NCBI GenBank assembly: GCA_023424395.1
Contig: JAFADY010000010.1
Coordinates: 1-64,000, forward strand
From: Bacteroidota bacterium
GTDB lineage: Bacteria; Bacteroidota; Bacteroidia; Bacteroidales; Dysgonomonadaceae
Length of the DNA stretch: 64,000 nt
Direction: 5' to 3'
In this document: positions 41,184 to 50,192 of the stretch, piece after piece
How positions within the stretch are numbered: the stretch's first letter is position 1
Layout of the letters: the number at the start of each line of letters is the position of its first letter
Translations under genes and position numbers: made by a program
Notes under the pieces: model-generated
Seen by the model: only the letters and a program-made list of their open reading frames with translations
Databases searched by the model: none
Told to the model about the DNA's origin: nothing

Positions 41184-42779
41184 TTAATCCAATTGCGGGC
41201 CTGAAGGAATTAACGCTTTAGCAGCATCTGTATCTGTGTACTGCTCGAAGTTTTTGATATACATTCCGGCCAATTTTTTCGCTTTGGTTTCCCATTCGCC
41301 TTTGTCGGCATATGTATCGCGCGGGTCAAGAATACCTTCCGAAACGTTGTTCAATTTTGCAGGAGCAGTGAGATTCATAATAGGAATCTGAACTTTTTCT
41401 GCTTCTTCAATTGAGCCGTCTAAGATAGCGTCGATGATAGCACGTGTATCTTTAATGGAAATACGTTTTCCTGTGCCGTTCCAACCTGTGTTTACCAAGT
41501 AAGCTTTTGCGTTGTGTTGGTTCATTTTTTCAACCAAACGTTGAGCGTACATAGTGGGGTGAAGCGTTAAGAAAGCTTCGCCGAAAGCGGGAGAGAACGA
41601 AGGTTGTGGTTCGGTAATTCCACGCTCCGTACCGGCCAATTTCGATGTAAATCCGCAAAGGAAGTGATATTGTGCCTGATTGTCGTCCAAAATAGAAACG
41701 GGAGGTAATACGCCAAATGCGTCAGCCGATAAATAAATGATCTTGTTGGCGTGTCCTGCGCGTGAAGGAAGAACGATTTTGCTGATGTGATAAATTGGAT
41801 ACGAAACGCGCGTGTTTTCGGTTGTTGAACCGTCAGAATAATCAATGTTACCTTCGTCGTCAACAGTTACGTTTTCGAGCAAAGCATCGCGACGGATAGC
41901 GCGCCAAATATCGGGTTCGTTTTCTTCGCTCAGGTTGATGGTTTTTGCGTAACAGCCGCCTTCGTAATTGAATACGCCGTGATCGTCCCATCCGTGCTCA
42001 TCGTCACCGATTAAGAAACGTTTCGGGTCGGCAGACAGCGTGGTTTTTCCTGTTCCTGAAAGACCGAAGAACACAGCCACATCGCCTTTTTCGCCTACGT
42101 TAGCCGAGCAGTGCATAGAAGCAATACCTTTCAACGGCAAATAGTAGTTCATCAGTGCGAACATACCTTTTTTCATTTCGCCGCCGTACCACGTACCGCC
42201 GATAACCTGCATCCGTTGAGTAAGATCGAACAAGGTGAAGTTTTCAGAATTCAATCCTTGCTCTTGCCATTTGTCGTTAGTTACTTTTGAACCGTTCAAA
42301 CAAACGAAATCGGGTTCGCCGTAATTCGCTAATTCGTAATGCGAAGGACGGATGAACATATTGGTAACAAAGTGAGCCTGCCACGCAACTTCCATCACGA
42401 AGCGCACTTTCATACGCGTATCTTCGTTTGTGCCGCAGAAAGTATCTACCACATATATTTTTTTCGCAGTTGAAAGTTGTTTTGCAACCAAACCTTTGCA
42501 ATAATTGAAAGTTTCGGTGCTGCAAGGACGATTGATGGTTCCGTCCCACCAAAGCGTATCTTTTGTAGTATCGTCTTCAACAATGAATTTGTCTTTAGGA
42601 GAGCGGCCGGTAAATTTTCCGGTATAAACGGCTGTAGCGCCCGTTTTGGTAAGTTTTGCCTTTTCGAAGCCTTCGTTTGCCGGATTCATTTCGTCCTGAA
42701 AAAGAACTTCGTACGATGGATTGTGCACGATCTCAAAATCGCCCGTAATGCCATACTTGCTTAAATCTAAATTTGCCAT
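41184..42779 (-). CDS. pckA: Phosphoenolpyruvate carboxykinase (ATP)
   Basis: The 531-residue protein has the PEPCK P-loop GLSGTGKTTLSADP and the metal-site segments GEKGDVAVF and GWDDHGVFNYEGGCYAKTI. It interconverts oxaloacetate + ATP and phosphoenolpyruvate + CO2 + ADP. In fermenting Bacteroidales it is usually run toward oxaloacetate, fixing CO2 on the way to succinate and propionate. It is monocistronic with its own promoter. Length and motifs match the ATP-dependent family, with no anomaly. Confidence 0.97.
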   Translation of the reverse strand: MANLDLSKYGITGDFEIVHNPSYEVLFQDEMNPANEGFEKAKLTKTGATAVYTGKFTGRSPKDKFIVEDDTTKDTLWWDGTINRPCSTETFNYCKGLVAKQLSTAKKIYVVDTFCGTNEDTRMKVRFVMEVAWQAHFVTNMFIRPSHYELANYGEPDFVCLNGSKVTNDKWQEQGLNSENFTLFDLTQRMQVIGGTWYGGEMKKGMFALMNYYLPLKGIASMHCSANVGEKGDVAVFFGLSGTGKTTLSADPKRFLIGDDEHGWDDHGVFNYEGGCYAKTINLSEENEPDIWRAIRRDALLENVTVDDEGNIDYSDGSTTENTRVSYPIYHISKIVLPSRAGHANKIIYLSADAFGVLPPVSILDDNQAQYHFLCGFTSKLAGTERGITEPQPSFSPAFGEAFLTLHPTMYAQRLVEKMNQHNAKAYLVNTGWNGTGKRISIKDTRAIIDAILDGSIEEAEKVQIPIMNLTAPAKLNNVSEGILDPRDTYADKGEWETKAKKLAGMYIKNFEQYTDTDAAKALIPSGPQLD

Positions 42780-42849
42780 TTGAAAATAATTTTGGGTTTG
42801 TATAATTATGTGAGAATCTTCGTTTAAATTGAAATATCCTAAAACGACA

Positions 42850-42880
42850 CAAAAATAATCATATTTCGGGAATATAGAAA
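42850..42880 (-). promoter_or_regulatory. pckA promoter
   Basis: On the minus strand, TTTC (42877-42880), 19 bp, then TATTTTTG (42850-42857), an exact -7 box; the start is about 65 nt before the ATG at 42779. The -33 box differs from TTTG by one base. Confidence 0.6.
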
Positions 42881-42956
42881 ATAATTAAAGAAATTTTTCT
42901 TTAATTGATGTTTTTTCTGTCATTCGTCATTTTTTAAAACAAAAAAATAGATGAAA

Positions 42957-42992
42957 TGTTTATCGCCAATTACTTAAAAACCTTTATCTTTG
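42957..42992 (+). promoter_or_regulatory. upp promoter
   Basis: TATCTTTG (42985-42992) is an exact -7 box, with a poor -33 match (TGTT, 42957-42960, spacer about 24 bp). The start is about 20 nt before the ATG at 43019, which rules out the in-frame upstream ATG at 42956. Confidence 0.55.
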
Positions 42993-43018
42993 TTTTTATA
43001 AATATAAATTACGACTTG

Positions 43019-43678
43019 ATGAAAATAGTTAACTTTTCGGAAAGCAACTCCCTGCTGAGCACGTTTGTGCGCGAAATTAGAGACATTACCATTCAGAGCG
43101 ACCGGTTGCGTTTCAGAAGAAATATTGAAAGAATCGGCGAAATTATGGCGTACGAGATCAGTAAATCGTTGTCGTACAAAACCATCGATATAATGACGCC
43201 GTTGAGAGAAACAACCGCAAACATACCCGAAAATCCGATCGTAATTGGAACCATACTCCGCGCCGGATTGCCGTTTCATCACGGTATGTTAAATTATTTC
43301 GACGGCGCCGATAACGCGTTTGTTTCTGCTTATCGCAAGTACAAGGAAACCGGGCACCAATCGTTCGATATCCACATTGAATACATTGCTTCGCCGTTAA
43401 TTAACGGGAAAACGCTTATTTTAACGGACCCGATGCTTGCTACCGGAAGCAGTATGGATTTAACATATAGGGCGCTCTTAACCAAAGGCACGCCGGAGCA
43501 TATTCATATTGCCACCATAATTGCCAGCCGTCAGGCGGTGGATTATTGCGTAGAAAATTTTCCGGCAGATAAAACCACTATTTGGGCGGCAGCTATCGAC
43601 CCTGAGTTGAACGAATCGTCGTACATTGTTCCGGGAATTGGCGATGCGGGCGATTTGGCATTTGGAGAAAAGAATTGA
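43019..43678 (+). CDS. upp: Uracil phosphoribosyltransferase
   Basis: From ATG 43019 (219 aa) the protein has the PRPP-binding loop LILTDPMLATGSS, the uracil-site segment GDAGDLAFG at the C-terminus and GTILRAGLPFHHGML. It converts uracil and PRPP to UMP in salvage. The upstream ATG at 42956 would add 21 residues and lies before the -7 box. Its stop is separated from the convergent glycosyltransferase gene by a single base, leaving no room for a dedicated terminator. Confidence 0.95.
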   Translation: MKIVNFSESNSLLSTFVREIRDITIQSDRLRFRRNIERIGEIMAYEISKSLSYKTIDIMTPLRETTANIPENPIVIGTILRAGLPFHHGMLNYFDGADNAFVSAYRKYKETGHQSFDIHIEYIASPLINGKTLILTDPMLATGSSMDLTYRALLTKGTPEHIHIATIIASRQAVDYCVENFPADKTTIWAAAIDPELNESSYIVPGIGDAGDLAFGEKN

Positions 43679-43679
43679 T

Positions 43680-44669
43680 TCAATCGTAAAATTTTTTTTC
43701 GAACGCTTTAAATTCGCCTTTACTTAAAATCAGCCGTTTCCATGCGGCAGACAAAAATCCTGTTCCGTAACCGAAAAGTTGTGTCCACGCAGCACCAATG
43801 CTGTAAAAAGCAACTTTTGCCGATTTGTTTTTGCCGAGTGAATCCAAAAAAATGGCGAGGCTGTAAAATAACGGAGCAATCAGTAAAACCGGAAAGATAA
43901 CACTCACCAAAATCAACAACGACATTACAACCACAAATGCCGCAGGCAGCATGTGTACAAGTTTTAAAGAATTGGGGTGCGCTAAATGCAGATTTATTCG
44001 GGCAATACCAGAATTATACACTTGTTTGAAAAATTGTTTGAAATTTGCTCTGCGTTTGTGATACACAAAAGCATCGGGAATAAGCGCGGTTGTGAAACCG
44101 TTTTCAATAAGCCGCAGGCTAAAATCCACATCTTCGCCGAAACGCATTTTTCCGTAACCGCCTAACGCGTTGAACGCTTTTTTGGAAACGCCCAAATTGA
44201 AACTCCGGGGATGAAATTTGTCCATCGATCTTTTTCCGCCCCGAATTCCGCCGGTGGTAAAAAAAGAAGTCATCGAGTAATTGATCGCCTTTTGCACCGT
44301 GGTAAACGTAGGCATTGCCTTGTCAGGGCCGCCGTAGGCGTCAACGTAGTTGTTTTTGAGAAAAGCGGAAACATTTTCGATGTAGTTGGGCGGGATAATG
44401 CAGTCGGAATCGAAAAAGATAAGGTAATCGTATCGTGCTTTTTCGGCTCCCGCGTTTCGCGAAAGCCCCGGCCCTGAATTAGGTTTATCAAAATAGAGAA
44501 GATCCAACGCTTCACGGTATTTTTCAACGATAAAATCGCTCTTTTTGGTTGATCCATCTTCCACAACAATTACTTCAAATTGCTTATTGGTTTGCTTTGT
44601 GAGGCTCTCCAACAACTCGTCGATTTCATCGGGACGATTGAAAAGAGGGATAATGATAGAGAAAAACAT
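43680..44669 (-). CDS. Family 2 glycosyltransferase with C-terminal membrane segments
   Basis: The 329-residue protein has a GT-A fold: IIIPLFNRPDEIDELLESL, VVVEDGST, the DxD-like motif FFDSDC, and the acceptor region RFGEDVDFSLRL. The C-terminal third contains two hydrophobic segments (AAFVVVMSLLILVSVIFPVLLIAPLFYSLA, spanning a PVLL turn), suggesting membrane attachment. It transfers a sugar from a nucleotide donor onto an unknown lipid or glycan acceptor, presumably for envelope polysaccharide. It stands alone, with no other glycan genes next to it. Confidence 0.91.
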   Translation of the reverse strand: MFFSIIIPLFNRPDEIDELLESLTKQTNKQFEVIVVEDGSTKKSDFIVEKYREALDLLYFDKPNSGPGLSRNAGAEKARYDYLIFFDSDCIIPPNYIENVSAFLKNNYVDAYGGPDKAMPTFTTVQKAINYSMTSFFTTGGIRGGKRSMDKFHPRSFNLGVSKKAFNALGGYGKMRFGEDVDFSLRLIENGFTTALIPDAFVYHKRRANFKQFFKQVYNSGIARINLHLAHPNSLKLVHMLPAAFVVVMSLLILVSVIFPVLLIAPLFYSLAIFLDSLGKNKSAKVAFYSIGAAWTQLFGYGTGFLSAAWKRLILSKGEFKAFEKKFYD

Positions 44670-44764
44670 ATGGAAATAAAAGTTTTACTTTTACAAAACT
44701 AAATAATAAAAATCAAATCAGCCGTTTTTGTATAACAAAAAAATGATATAATTCCGGCTGTTTT

Positions 44765-44795
44765 TTTGTGTTTCTTTTCAATTAAATTACCTTTG
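44765..44795 (+). promoter_or_regulatory. Promoter of the symporter-acyltransferase unit
   Basis: TTTG (44765-44768), exactly 19 bp, then TACCTTTG (44788-44795): a full-consensus promoter with the start about 20 nt before the ATG at 44818. An upstream inverted repeat (CAGCCG 44719-44724 / CGGCTG 44755-44760 plus T-run) precedes it and therefore is not in this leader. Confidence 0.85.
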
Positions 44796-44817
44796 CGCCT
44801 GAAAATCATTCAGTCGT

Positions 44818-45798
44818 ATGTATTATTCATCGCTTCTGTCCATATTTGGAAACTTAGACCAACTTAATTCGGTTCAGATCAACTTCGATCAAAGTTCCGT
44901 TAATTTAATGAATGCGGCTATTGCATTCATTATGTTTGGAGTGGCGCTTGGAATCAAACCACAGCATTTTAAAGACATTATTTCGAATCCAAAACCCGCG
45001 ATAATAGGAGTTATCTCTCAATATTTGCTTTTACCGGCGCTTACTTTTTTGTTGGTTTTTATAATTCAACCCAATGTAGCTGTTGCCTTAGGTATGATTT
45101 TGGTAGCATCATGCCCTGGTGGTAACGTATCGAACATGATTTCGGCTTTGTCTAAATCGAATGTTGCTTTATCGGTGAGCCTTACTGCCAGTACAACTGT
45201 GCTGAGTTTATTTATGACTCCATTGAATTTTGCATTTTGGGGAAGCCTATATGCCAATCGCTCGCCGCTTTTGGTACCCATTACCATAGAGCCGATTGAA
45301 ATGTTCAGGACTGTATTTATCATTTTAGGTATTCCGGTAATACTCGGAATGTTGGTGGGTACAAAGTTTCCCGTATTTGCCAAAAAAGTTGAAAAGTATG
45401 TGCAAATAGCTTCTATTGTTTTTTTCATTGCTTTTTTGGTTGCTTCTCTTGCAGGTAATTTCAGTCTTTTCTTAGAATACATTCATCTGATATTCTTTAT
45501 TGTTTTAATCCATAACGGAATCGCCTTTTTAGGCGGGTATTTCTTTCCAAGATCACTCAAGATCGACAAAATAAATTCCCGGACAATCGCTATTGAAACG
45601 GGAATACAAAATTCGGGATTGGGGCTTGCCCTGATATTTAATCCGAGAATATTTCCTCCCGACCTGGAACTCGGTGGTATGGCATTTGTAGCCGCTTGGT
45701 GGGGAATTTGGCACATTGTTGCCGGATTGATTCTTGCTTTCTATTGGCGTAGAAAACCTATTAAAACTGAAAACCCCGAAACAGTGGTGGCATCATGA
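44818..45798 (+). CDS. Bile acid:sodium symporter-family transporter
   Basis: The 326-residue protein is an integral membrane protein with about ten hydrophobic helices. LVASCPGGNVSNMISALSKSNVALSVSLTA (split by the SNMIS break) and AIETGIQNSGLGLAL are the two crossed-helix signature segments of the BASS family, which bind Na+ and substrate. Bacterial members move bile acids, pantoate or other organic anions; the substrate here is unknown. It overlaps the following acyltransferase gene by 4 bp, so the pair is co-transcribed. Confidence 0.9.
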   Translation: MYYSSLLSIFGNLDQLNSVQINFDQSSVNLMNAAIAFIMFGVALGIKPQHFKDIISNPKPAIIGVISQYLLLPALTFLLVFIIQPNVAVALGMILVASCPGGNVSNMISALSKSNVALSVSLTASTTVLSLFMTPLNFAFWGSLYANRSPLLVPITIEPIEMFRTVFIILGIPVILGMLVGTKFPVFAKKVEKYVQIASIVFFIAFLVASLAGNFSLFLEYIHLIFFIVLIHNGIAFLGGYFFPRSLKIDKINSRTIAIETGIQNSGLGLALIFNPRIFPPDLELGGMAFVAAWWGIWHIVAGLILAFYWRRKPIKTENPETVVAS

Positions 45799-47102
45799 TC
45801 TATCGATACGACTTTAGGTATTCCTTGGCGAAAATACCTGTAAAAACCGCTTTGCGAGCTAATTTCAACAAATTAGTAATAACGGGAAGAAGCACTATTC
45901 CCAAAAACAAACCTGTAATTTTTGCGCCCAACCACAGAAATGCACTTATTGATGCACTTCTATTGGTGTACATCAGTTGGCATACAAAGCAAATTGTGTT
46001 TCTTGCTCGCGCCGATATTTTCAAGAAGAAATTTGTATCGTGGATTCTTCGTGGAATGCGCATTGTACCGGTTTACAGAATTCGTGATGGGAAAGACAAT
46101 CTGGATAAGAACACAGAAATTTTTGACATCAGCGGCCGGATTCTCAAAAACAACAATCCGATCGCGCTGTTTCCCGAAGCACGGCACAATCCCAAGCAAT
46201 CTTTGCTTCCTTTACAGAAAGCGGCGCCGCGCATCGTTCTTCCTACGGAAGCCAAATTCGACTTTTCTTTGGATAGCAGAATCATTCCTGTTTCTATTTA
46301 TTACACCGATGAATTTGAATTTTTATCGGATTGTTATTTGAGTTTTGGCAACCCGATATATGTTGATGATTACAAAGAAGTTTACGAACAGAATCCGAAT
46401 CTCGCGATAAATAAGCTGCGCAACGATTTGGAAGAGAGAATGAAAAATTTGATCGTGAATATTTGGAACGATGAGTTTTACGACGAATACAAACAATTTA
46501 TAGCATGGAATGACAAAATAACCGCCAAAGAAAAGTTTCAGGGTAAAAAAGACGCTGTGTTGCAAGCTACTTTATTTATCGTAAAACATTTAGACGATCT
46601 GTTTGAAAATAACAGAGCGGAGTTTGACAGAAAAATTGAAAATTTAAGGGAGGCGAATCGCATTGTAAAACCTCATAAAATAACTACGAAAGATAATCTG
46701 CTAGAACCCTCATCCACTTCATCTATTTTGACCCAATTCTTCTTATTGATTTTATCGGCTCCCGTAGCTTTATTCGGATTTATAAATAATATTTTTCCGA
46801 TGCTGATCTATCGGAAACTGAGAGCCCTCTTTAAAGACAAGCAGTTTATTCCTTCTGTGAGGTACGCTTCAGGATTGATATTTGTGCCGATCTTTGATTT
46901 GTTACAATCCATCTTCGTGCAAATCATTTTTAACGATTGGCTCATTACTTTGGCTTATTTTCTACTTATGCCCGTGAGTTTCTTGTTCGCCATTTATTGG
47001 CGAAAATGGTTAAAATCAGCTAAGAGTAAATGGAAAGTAAATCGTTTTAGGAAAAATTATCTCAAAGATTGGGAAAAAGTAGTTTCCTTGATCAAAATTT
47101 GA
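45795..47102 (+). CDS. 1-acyl-sn-glycerol-3-phosphate acyltransferase-like protein
   Basis: This 435-residue protein has a PlsC-type acyltransferase domain in its first half: the catalytic H-x4-D motif is NHRNALIDAL, followed by FPEARHNP, the acyl-acceptor-binding motif. The C-terminal part contains membrane helices (FFLLILSAPVALFGFINN; LAYFLLMPVSFLFAIYW) not found in small PlsC proteins. It presumably acylates a glycerol phosphate or related lipid at the membrane. Its stop meets the tyrA stop with no gap, the two genes converging. Confidence 0.9.
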   Translation: MIYRYDFRYSLAKIPVKTALRANFNKLVITGRSTIPKNKPVIFAPNHRNALIDALLLVYISWHTKQIVFLARADIFKKKFVSWILRGMRIVPVYRIRDGKDNLDKNTEIFDISGRILKNNNPIALFPEARHNPKQSLLPLQKAAPRIVLPTEAKFDFSLDSRIIPVSIYYTDEFEFLSDCYLSFGNPIYVDDYKEVYEQNPNLAINKLRNDLEERMKNLIVNIWNDEFYDEYKQFIAWNDKITAKEKFQGKKDAVLQATLFIVKHLDDLFENNRAEFDRKIENLREANRIVKPHKITTKDNLLEPSSTSSILTQFFLLILSAPVALFGFINNIFPMLIYRKLRALFKDKQFIPSVRYASGLIFVPIFDLLQSIFVQIIFNDWLITLAYFLLMPVSFLFAIYWRKWLKSAKSKWKVNRFRKNYLKDWEKVVSLIKI

Positions 47103-47876
47103 TCACTCGATATTTTTTCTCACTTGCGTAAGAAACGCCTTCATTTTCTTAGTGTCCTTTTCCTCAATGATCGATAATAATTCTTTCAATTTCTCCCGAA
47201 TTTTCACCAACTGATCGGGTGTAAAAGGGTTAAAAAGAATCTCTGTAAGCAAGAAATCGTCTTCCGATAACAAGCCTTGCGCAATGTCCATGTGTTTTTT
47301 GAAAGTCGTTCCCGGTGCGTCTTGGTGGCGCATCACTGAGGAGAACACAAGTGTTGAGGCAAAAGGAATTGAGAGTGAATACGCGATGGTTTCGTCATGC
47401 TCCTTGAAACTGTATTCAAAAACATTCAATTTCAATCGGCGATACAAGTCGCGAAAGAAAACTTTCCCCGAGTGCGATGACTCGGAAATAATGATGGCGC
47501 TTTCTTTGCTCAAATCGCTTAAACTTGCAAAAGTGGGGCCGAACATGGGATGCGTGGAGACAAAGGGGCGAGTGCGTTCTTTGTAGAACTCTTCCAATCC
47601 GGTTTTTACCGAAGATATATCGGACAAAATGCATGTTTCGGGCAGATAGGGCAACACGTTATGGAAGGCTTCAATTGTGTATTTAAGCGTGGCGGCATTA
47701 ATAACAAGTTCCGGAGCAAAATCTGCCACTTCGGCAGCATCCGTCATTCTTTGCGTATTGTAAATAAAGCGAAGCTTTTTCGGATCGGTATCCAAGACAG
47801 CTACTTGGTGGTCGAAGCTCAAAACATCTGCAAAGAAGGAGCCCATTTTTCCGGCTCCGAGGATCAGAATTTTCAT
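47103..47876 (-). CDS. tyrA: Prephenate dehydrogenase
   Basis: The 257-residue protein starts with the NAD(P)-binding motif ILGAGKMGSFFADVL and contains the STHPMFGPTF catalytic segment (His/Gly) and a C-terminal helical region, matching the compact TyrA class without an ACT domain. It converts prephenate to 4-hydroxyphenylpyruvate on the way to tyrosine. It is the last gene of the aromatic operon, 18 bp after aroF. Feedback control must come from elsewhere, for instance the attenuator at the operon head. Confidence 0.93.
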   Translation of the reverse strand: MKILILGAGKMGSFFADVLSFDHQVAVLDTDPKKLRFIYNTQRMTDAAEVADFAPELVINAATLKYTIEAFHNVLPYLPETCILSDISSVKTGLEEFYKERTRPFVSTHPMFGPTFASLSDLSKESAIIISESSHSGKVFFRDLYRRLKLNVFEYSFKEHDETIAYSLSIPFASTLVFSSVMRHQDAPGTTFKKHMDIAQGLLSEDDFLLTEILFNPFTPDQLVKIREKLKELLSIIEEKDTKKMKAFLTQVRKNIE

Positions 47877-47894
47877 AATTGTTTTTCCGTTAAA

Positions 47895-48974
47895 TTATAA
47901 GTTGTCTTTTCCGGCTTCGTGCATTACAACCATCTGTTGGCGTACAGATTCGGAGTGAATGGCTTCCAATACTTGTTTCACAAAATTTCCCGACATATCC
48001 ATGCGCTCGCCTTGTGCTGCCCGGTCGTTTAAAATATGGTCGTAACGTTGCGTTTGCAAAATAGGCATATCATGTTCGAGTTTGTAATGCCCGATTTCGC
48101 GCGATACACGCATTCTTTTGGCAAGCAACTGAAGCAATTCATTGTCCAATTCGTCAATTTGGCCGCGAAGCACAGAGAGGTCTTCGGTTGTTTGAATGGT
48201 ATTACGGATAACGATGGAATCCAATATCTCTTTTAGTTTTGCCGGTGTAATTTGTTGGTCTTTATCGCTCCAAGCTTCATCGGGCGTACAATGCGTCTCG
48301 ATGATCAATCCGGTGTAGTTCAAATCCATAGCCTGTTGGCTGATTGTTTGTATCAAATCGCGTCTTCCGCCAATGTGGCTCGGGTCGCAAATGATCGGCA
48401 GGGTAGGGAAACGACGTTTCAATTCGATAGGAATATGCCATTGCGGAAGGTTCCGGTAAATGGTTTTATCGGGCGTGCTGAAACCGCGATGAATAAGGCC
48501 TAATTTTTTAATTCCCGCGTTATAAAGCCTTTCGATGGCGCCAACCCACAACTCTAAATCAGGATTTACGGGATTTTTAATCAGAATAGGAATGTCCACG
48601 CCTCTCAACGTATCGGCGATTTCTTGCACAGCAAAAGGATTAGCAGCCGTGCGCGCACCGATCCAAAGAATATCAACGCCATACTTCAACGCCTCGTATA
48701 CGTGCCTTTCGTTCGCCACTTCCGTAGCCATATACATGCCTGTTTCTTTTTCTGCCTGCATCAACCACTTCAAAGCGGGACTGCCTATTCCCTCGAAACC
48801 GCCGGGTTTTGTACGTGGTTTCCAAACGCCTGCTCTGAATATTTTTACTCCATTTGCTGCTAATTGACGCGCGGTTGTCATTACCTGTTCTTCAGTTTCC
48901 GCGCTGCAAGGCCCTGCAATAACCATAGGCCTTTTGTCATCGATTCCGGGCAATAAAATTGATTCGAATTCCAT
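47895..48974 (-). CDS. Bifunctional DAHP synthase / chorismate mutase (type II)
   Basis: The 359-residue protein has two domains: an N-terminal KDO8P-like DAHP synthase (MVIAGPCSAETEEQVM; DILWIGART; PIICDPSHIGGRRD) and a C-terminal AroQ-type chorismate mutase (LRGQIDELDNELLQLLAKRM, KRMRVSREIG). It makes 3-deoxy-7-phosphoheptulonate, the first step of the shikimate pathway, and converts chorismate to prephenate. Such fusions let chorismate mutase products regulate the synthase. It is the third gene of the pheA operon. Confidence 0.94.
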   Translation of the reverse strand: MEFESILLPGIDDKRPMVIAGPCSAETEEQVMTTARQLAANGVKIFRAGVWKPRTKPGGFEGIGSPALKWLMQAEKETGMYMATEVANERHVYEALKYGVDILWIGARTAANPFAVQEIADTLRGVDIPILIKNPVNPDLELWVGAIERLYNAGIKKLGLIHRGFSTPDKTIYRNLPQWHIPIELKRRFPTLPIICDPSHIGGRRDLIQTISQQAMDLNYTGLIIETHCTPDEAWSDKDQQITPAKLKEILDSIVIRNTIQTTEDLSVLRGQIDELDNELLQLLAKRMRVSREIGHYKLEHDMPILQTQRYDHILNDRAAQGERMDMSGNFVKQVLEAIHSESVRQQMVVMHEAGKDNL

Positions 48975-48988
48975 ATCTTTTTTAATTA

Positions 48989-49030
48989 TTCTGATTTCTA
49001 ACTTCTGATTTCTAACTTCTAATTTCTAAC
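48989..49030. repeat. Three 14-bp tandem repeats across a stop codon
   Basis: TTCTGATTTCTAAC occurs at 48989-49002 and 49003-49016, with a one-base variant at 49017-49030 and a fourth partial unit. The aminotransferase stop (49012-49014 on the minus strand) lies inside the second unit, so the last residues (LEIRS) are written by the repeat. Confidence 0.85.
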
Positions 49031-50190
49031 TTCTTAATTCTCTCATACGATTCCTGTAACTTTTCTACAGACGAACCGAGTGAAATGCGAATATATCGTG
49101 CGCCATTACTTCCAAAAATAAATCCGGGAGCAATGAAAACGCGGGCATTGTACAAAATATAGTTAGTGAATTCTTCGCTGCTCGATACTTCGTTGTTTAG
49201 TTTTCCCCAAACAAAAAGCCCGACCTGACTTTTATCATAGGCGCAATCAAGCAAATCCATTATTTTTTCGGCCCAGGCGCGGCGTTCGGCGTAAATTTTA
49301 TTCATTTCTGAATGCCATTCATCGGAATTCGATAAAGCGGCAACCGTTGCCAACTGTAGTGGTTTAAACTGTCCGCTGTCGATATTGCTTTTCGCTTTGA
49401 GAACCCATTTTACAAATTGTGAATTCGAAACGAGCATTCCCATGCGCCATCCCGACATGTTATGCGACTTGCTTAACGAATTTAATTCAATACAAATATC
49501 TTTGGCTCCGTTTACGGAAAGAATACTCATTGGCTCATCGTTGAGAATGAAACTGTACGGATTATCGTGGCAAATAACGATGTTGTGTTTTTTGCCGAAG
49601 GCAACCAGTTTTTCGAAAAGTTCGGTAGAGGCATTCGCTCCCGTGGGCATATTCGGATAATTCACCCACATGAGTTTTACATTTGAAAGGTCGATTTTTT
49701 CGAGCGCTTCAAAATCGGGTTGCCAGCCGTTGTTCTCCAGCAAATCGTATTGTATTACTTTCGCGCGGAGCAAATTCGATACGGATGTGTAGGTCGGGTA
49801 TCCCGGGTTGGGTACTAAAACGCCATCGCCAACGTTCAAAAAAGTCATGGAAATGTGCAGAATACCTTCTTTTGAACCGATGAGCGGAAGAATTTCGTCC
49901 GTGTTTAAATGCACGTTGTAAAATCTGTTATACCAATCGGCAAAAGCTTTTCGGAGTTCGGGAATTCCCGTGTAAGGCTGATAAGCATGAACATCGGGGC
50001 GCTTGGCGGTTTCGCAAAGCGTATCAATTGTTTGGGCAGAAGGCATTTTGTCGGGAGCGCCTACTGCCAGACTGATGATATTTTTGCCTTCGGCATTCAT
50101 GCGTGCTACCTCAGCCAATTTTACCGAGAAATAATATTCGGAAACGGACTTGATATGTTCCGCAGGCTCAATTTGCTTATTTTGTTTCAT
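49012..50190 (-). CDS. Class I/II aminotransferase for aromatic amino acids
   Basis: The 392-residue PLP enzyme has the lysine motif SLSKSHNMSGWRMG, the cofactor segment LMWVNYPNMPTGA and a C-terminal arginine region YIRISLGSS. Within the pheA-aroF-tyrA operon it most likely transaminates phenylpyruvate and 4-hydroxyphenylpyruvate to Phe and Tyr, although class I enzymes also act on other amino acids. It begins 2 bp after the pheA stop, indicating translational coupling. The C-terminus is partly encoded by a tandem repeat, which may have shortened or extended the end. Confidence 0.9.
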   Translation of the reverse strand: MKQNKQIEPAEHIKSVSEYYFSVKLAEVARMNAEGKNIISLAVGAPDKMPSAQTIDTLCETAKRPDVHAYQPYTGIPELRKAFADWYNRFYNVHLNTDEILPLIGSKEGILHISMTFLNVGDGVLVPNPGYPTYTSVSNLLRAKVIQYDLLENNGWQPDFEALEKIDLSNVKLMWVNYPNMPTGANASTELFEKLVAFGKKHNIVICHDNPYSFILNDEPMSILSVNGAKDICIELNSLSKSHNMSGWRMGMLVSNSQFVKWVLKAKSNIDSGQFKPLQLATVAALSNSDEWHSEMNKIYAERRAWAEKIMDLLDCAYDKSQVGLFVWGKLNNEVSSSEEFTNYILYNARVFIAPGFIFGSNGARYIRISLGSSVEKLQESYERIKKLEIRS

Positions 50191-50192
50191 GA

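Noticed and set aside
44719..44767. A GC-rich hairpin (CAGCCG/CGGCTG) with a T-run 50 bp before the symporter gene, resembling a second attenuator
   Set aside because: A perfect-consensus promoter (TTTG-N19-TACCTTTG, 44765-44795) lies after the hairpin, so the symporter transcript would not contain it. No leader peptide was found.
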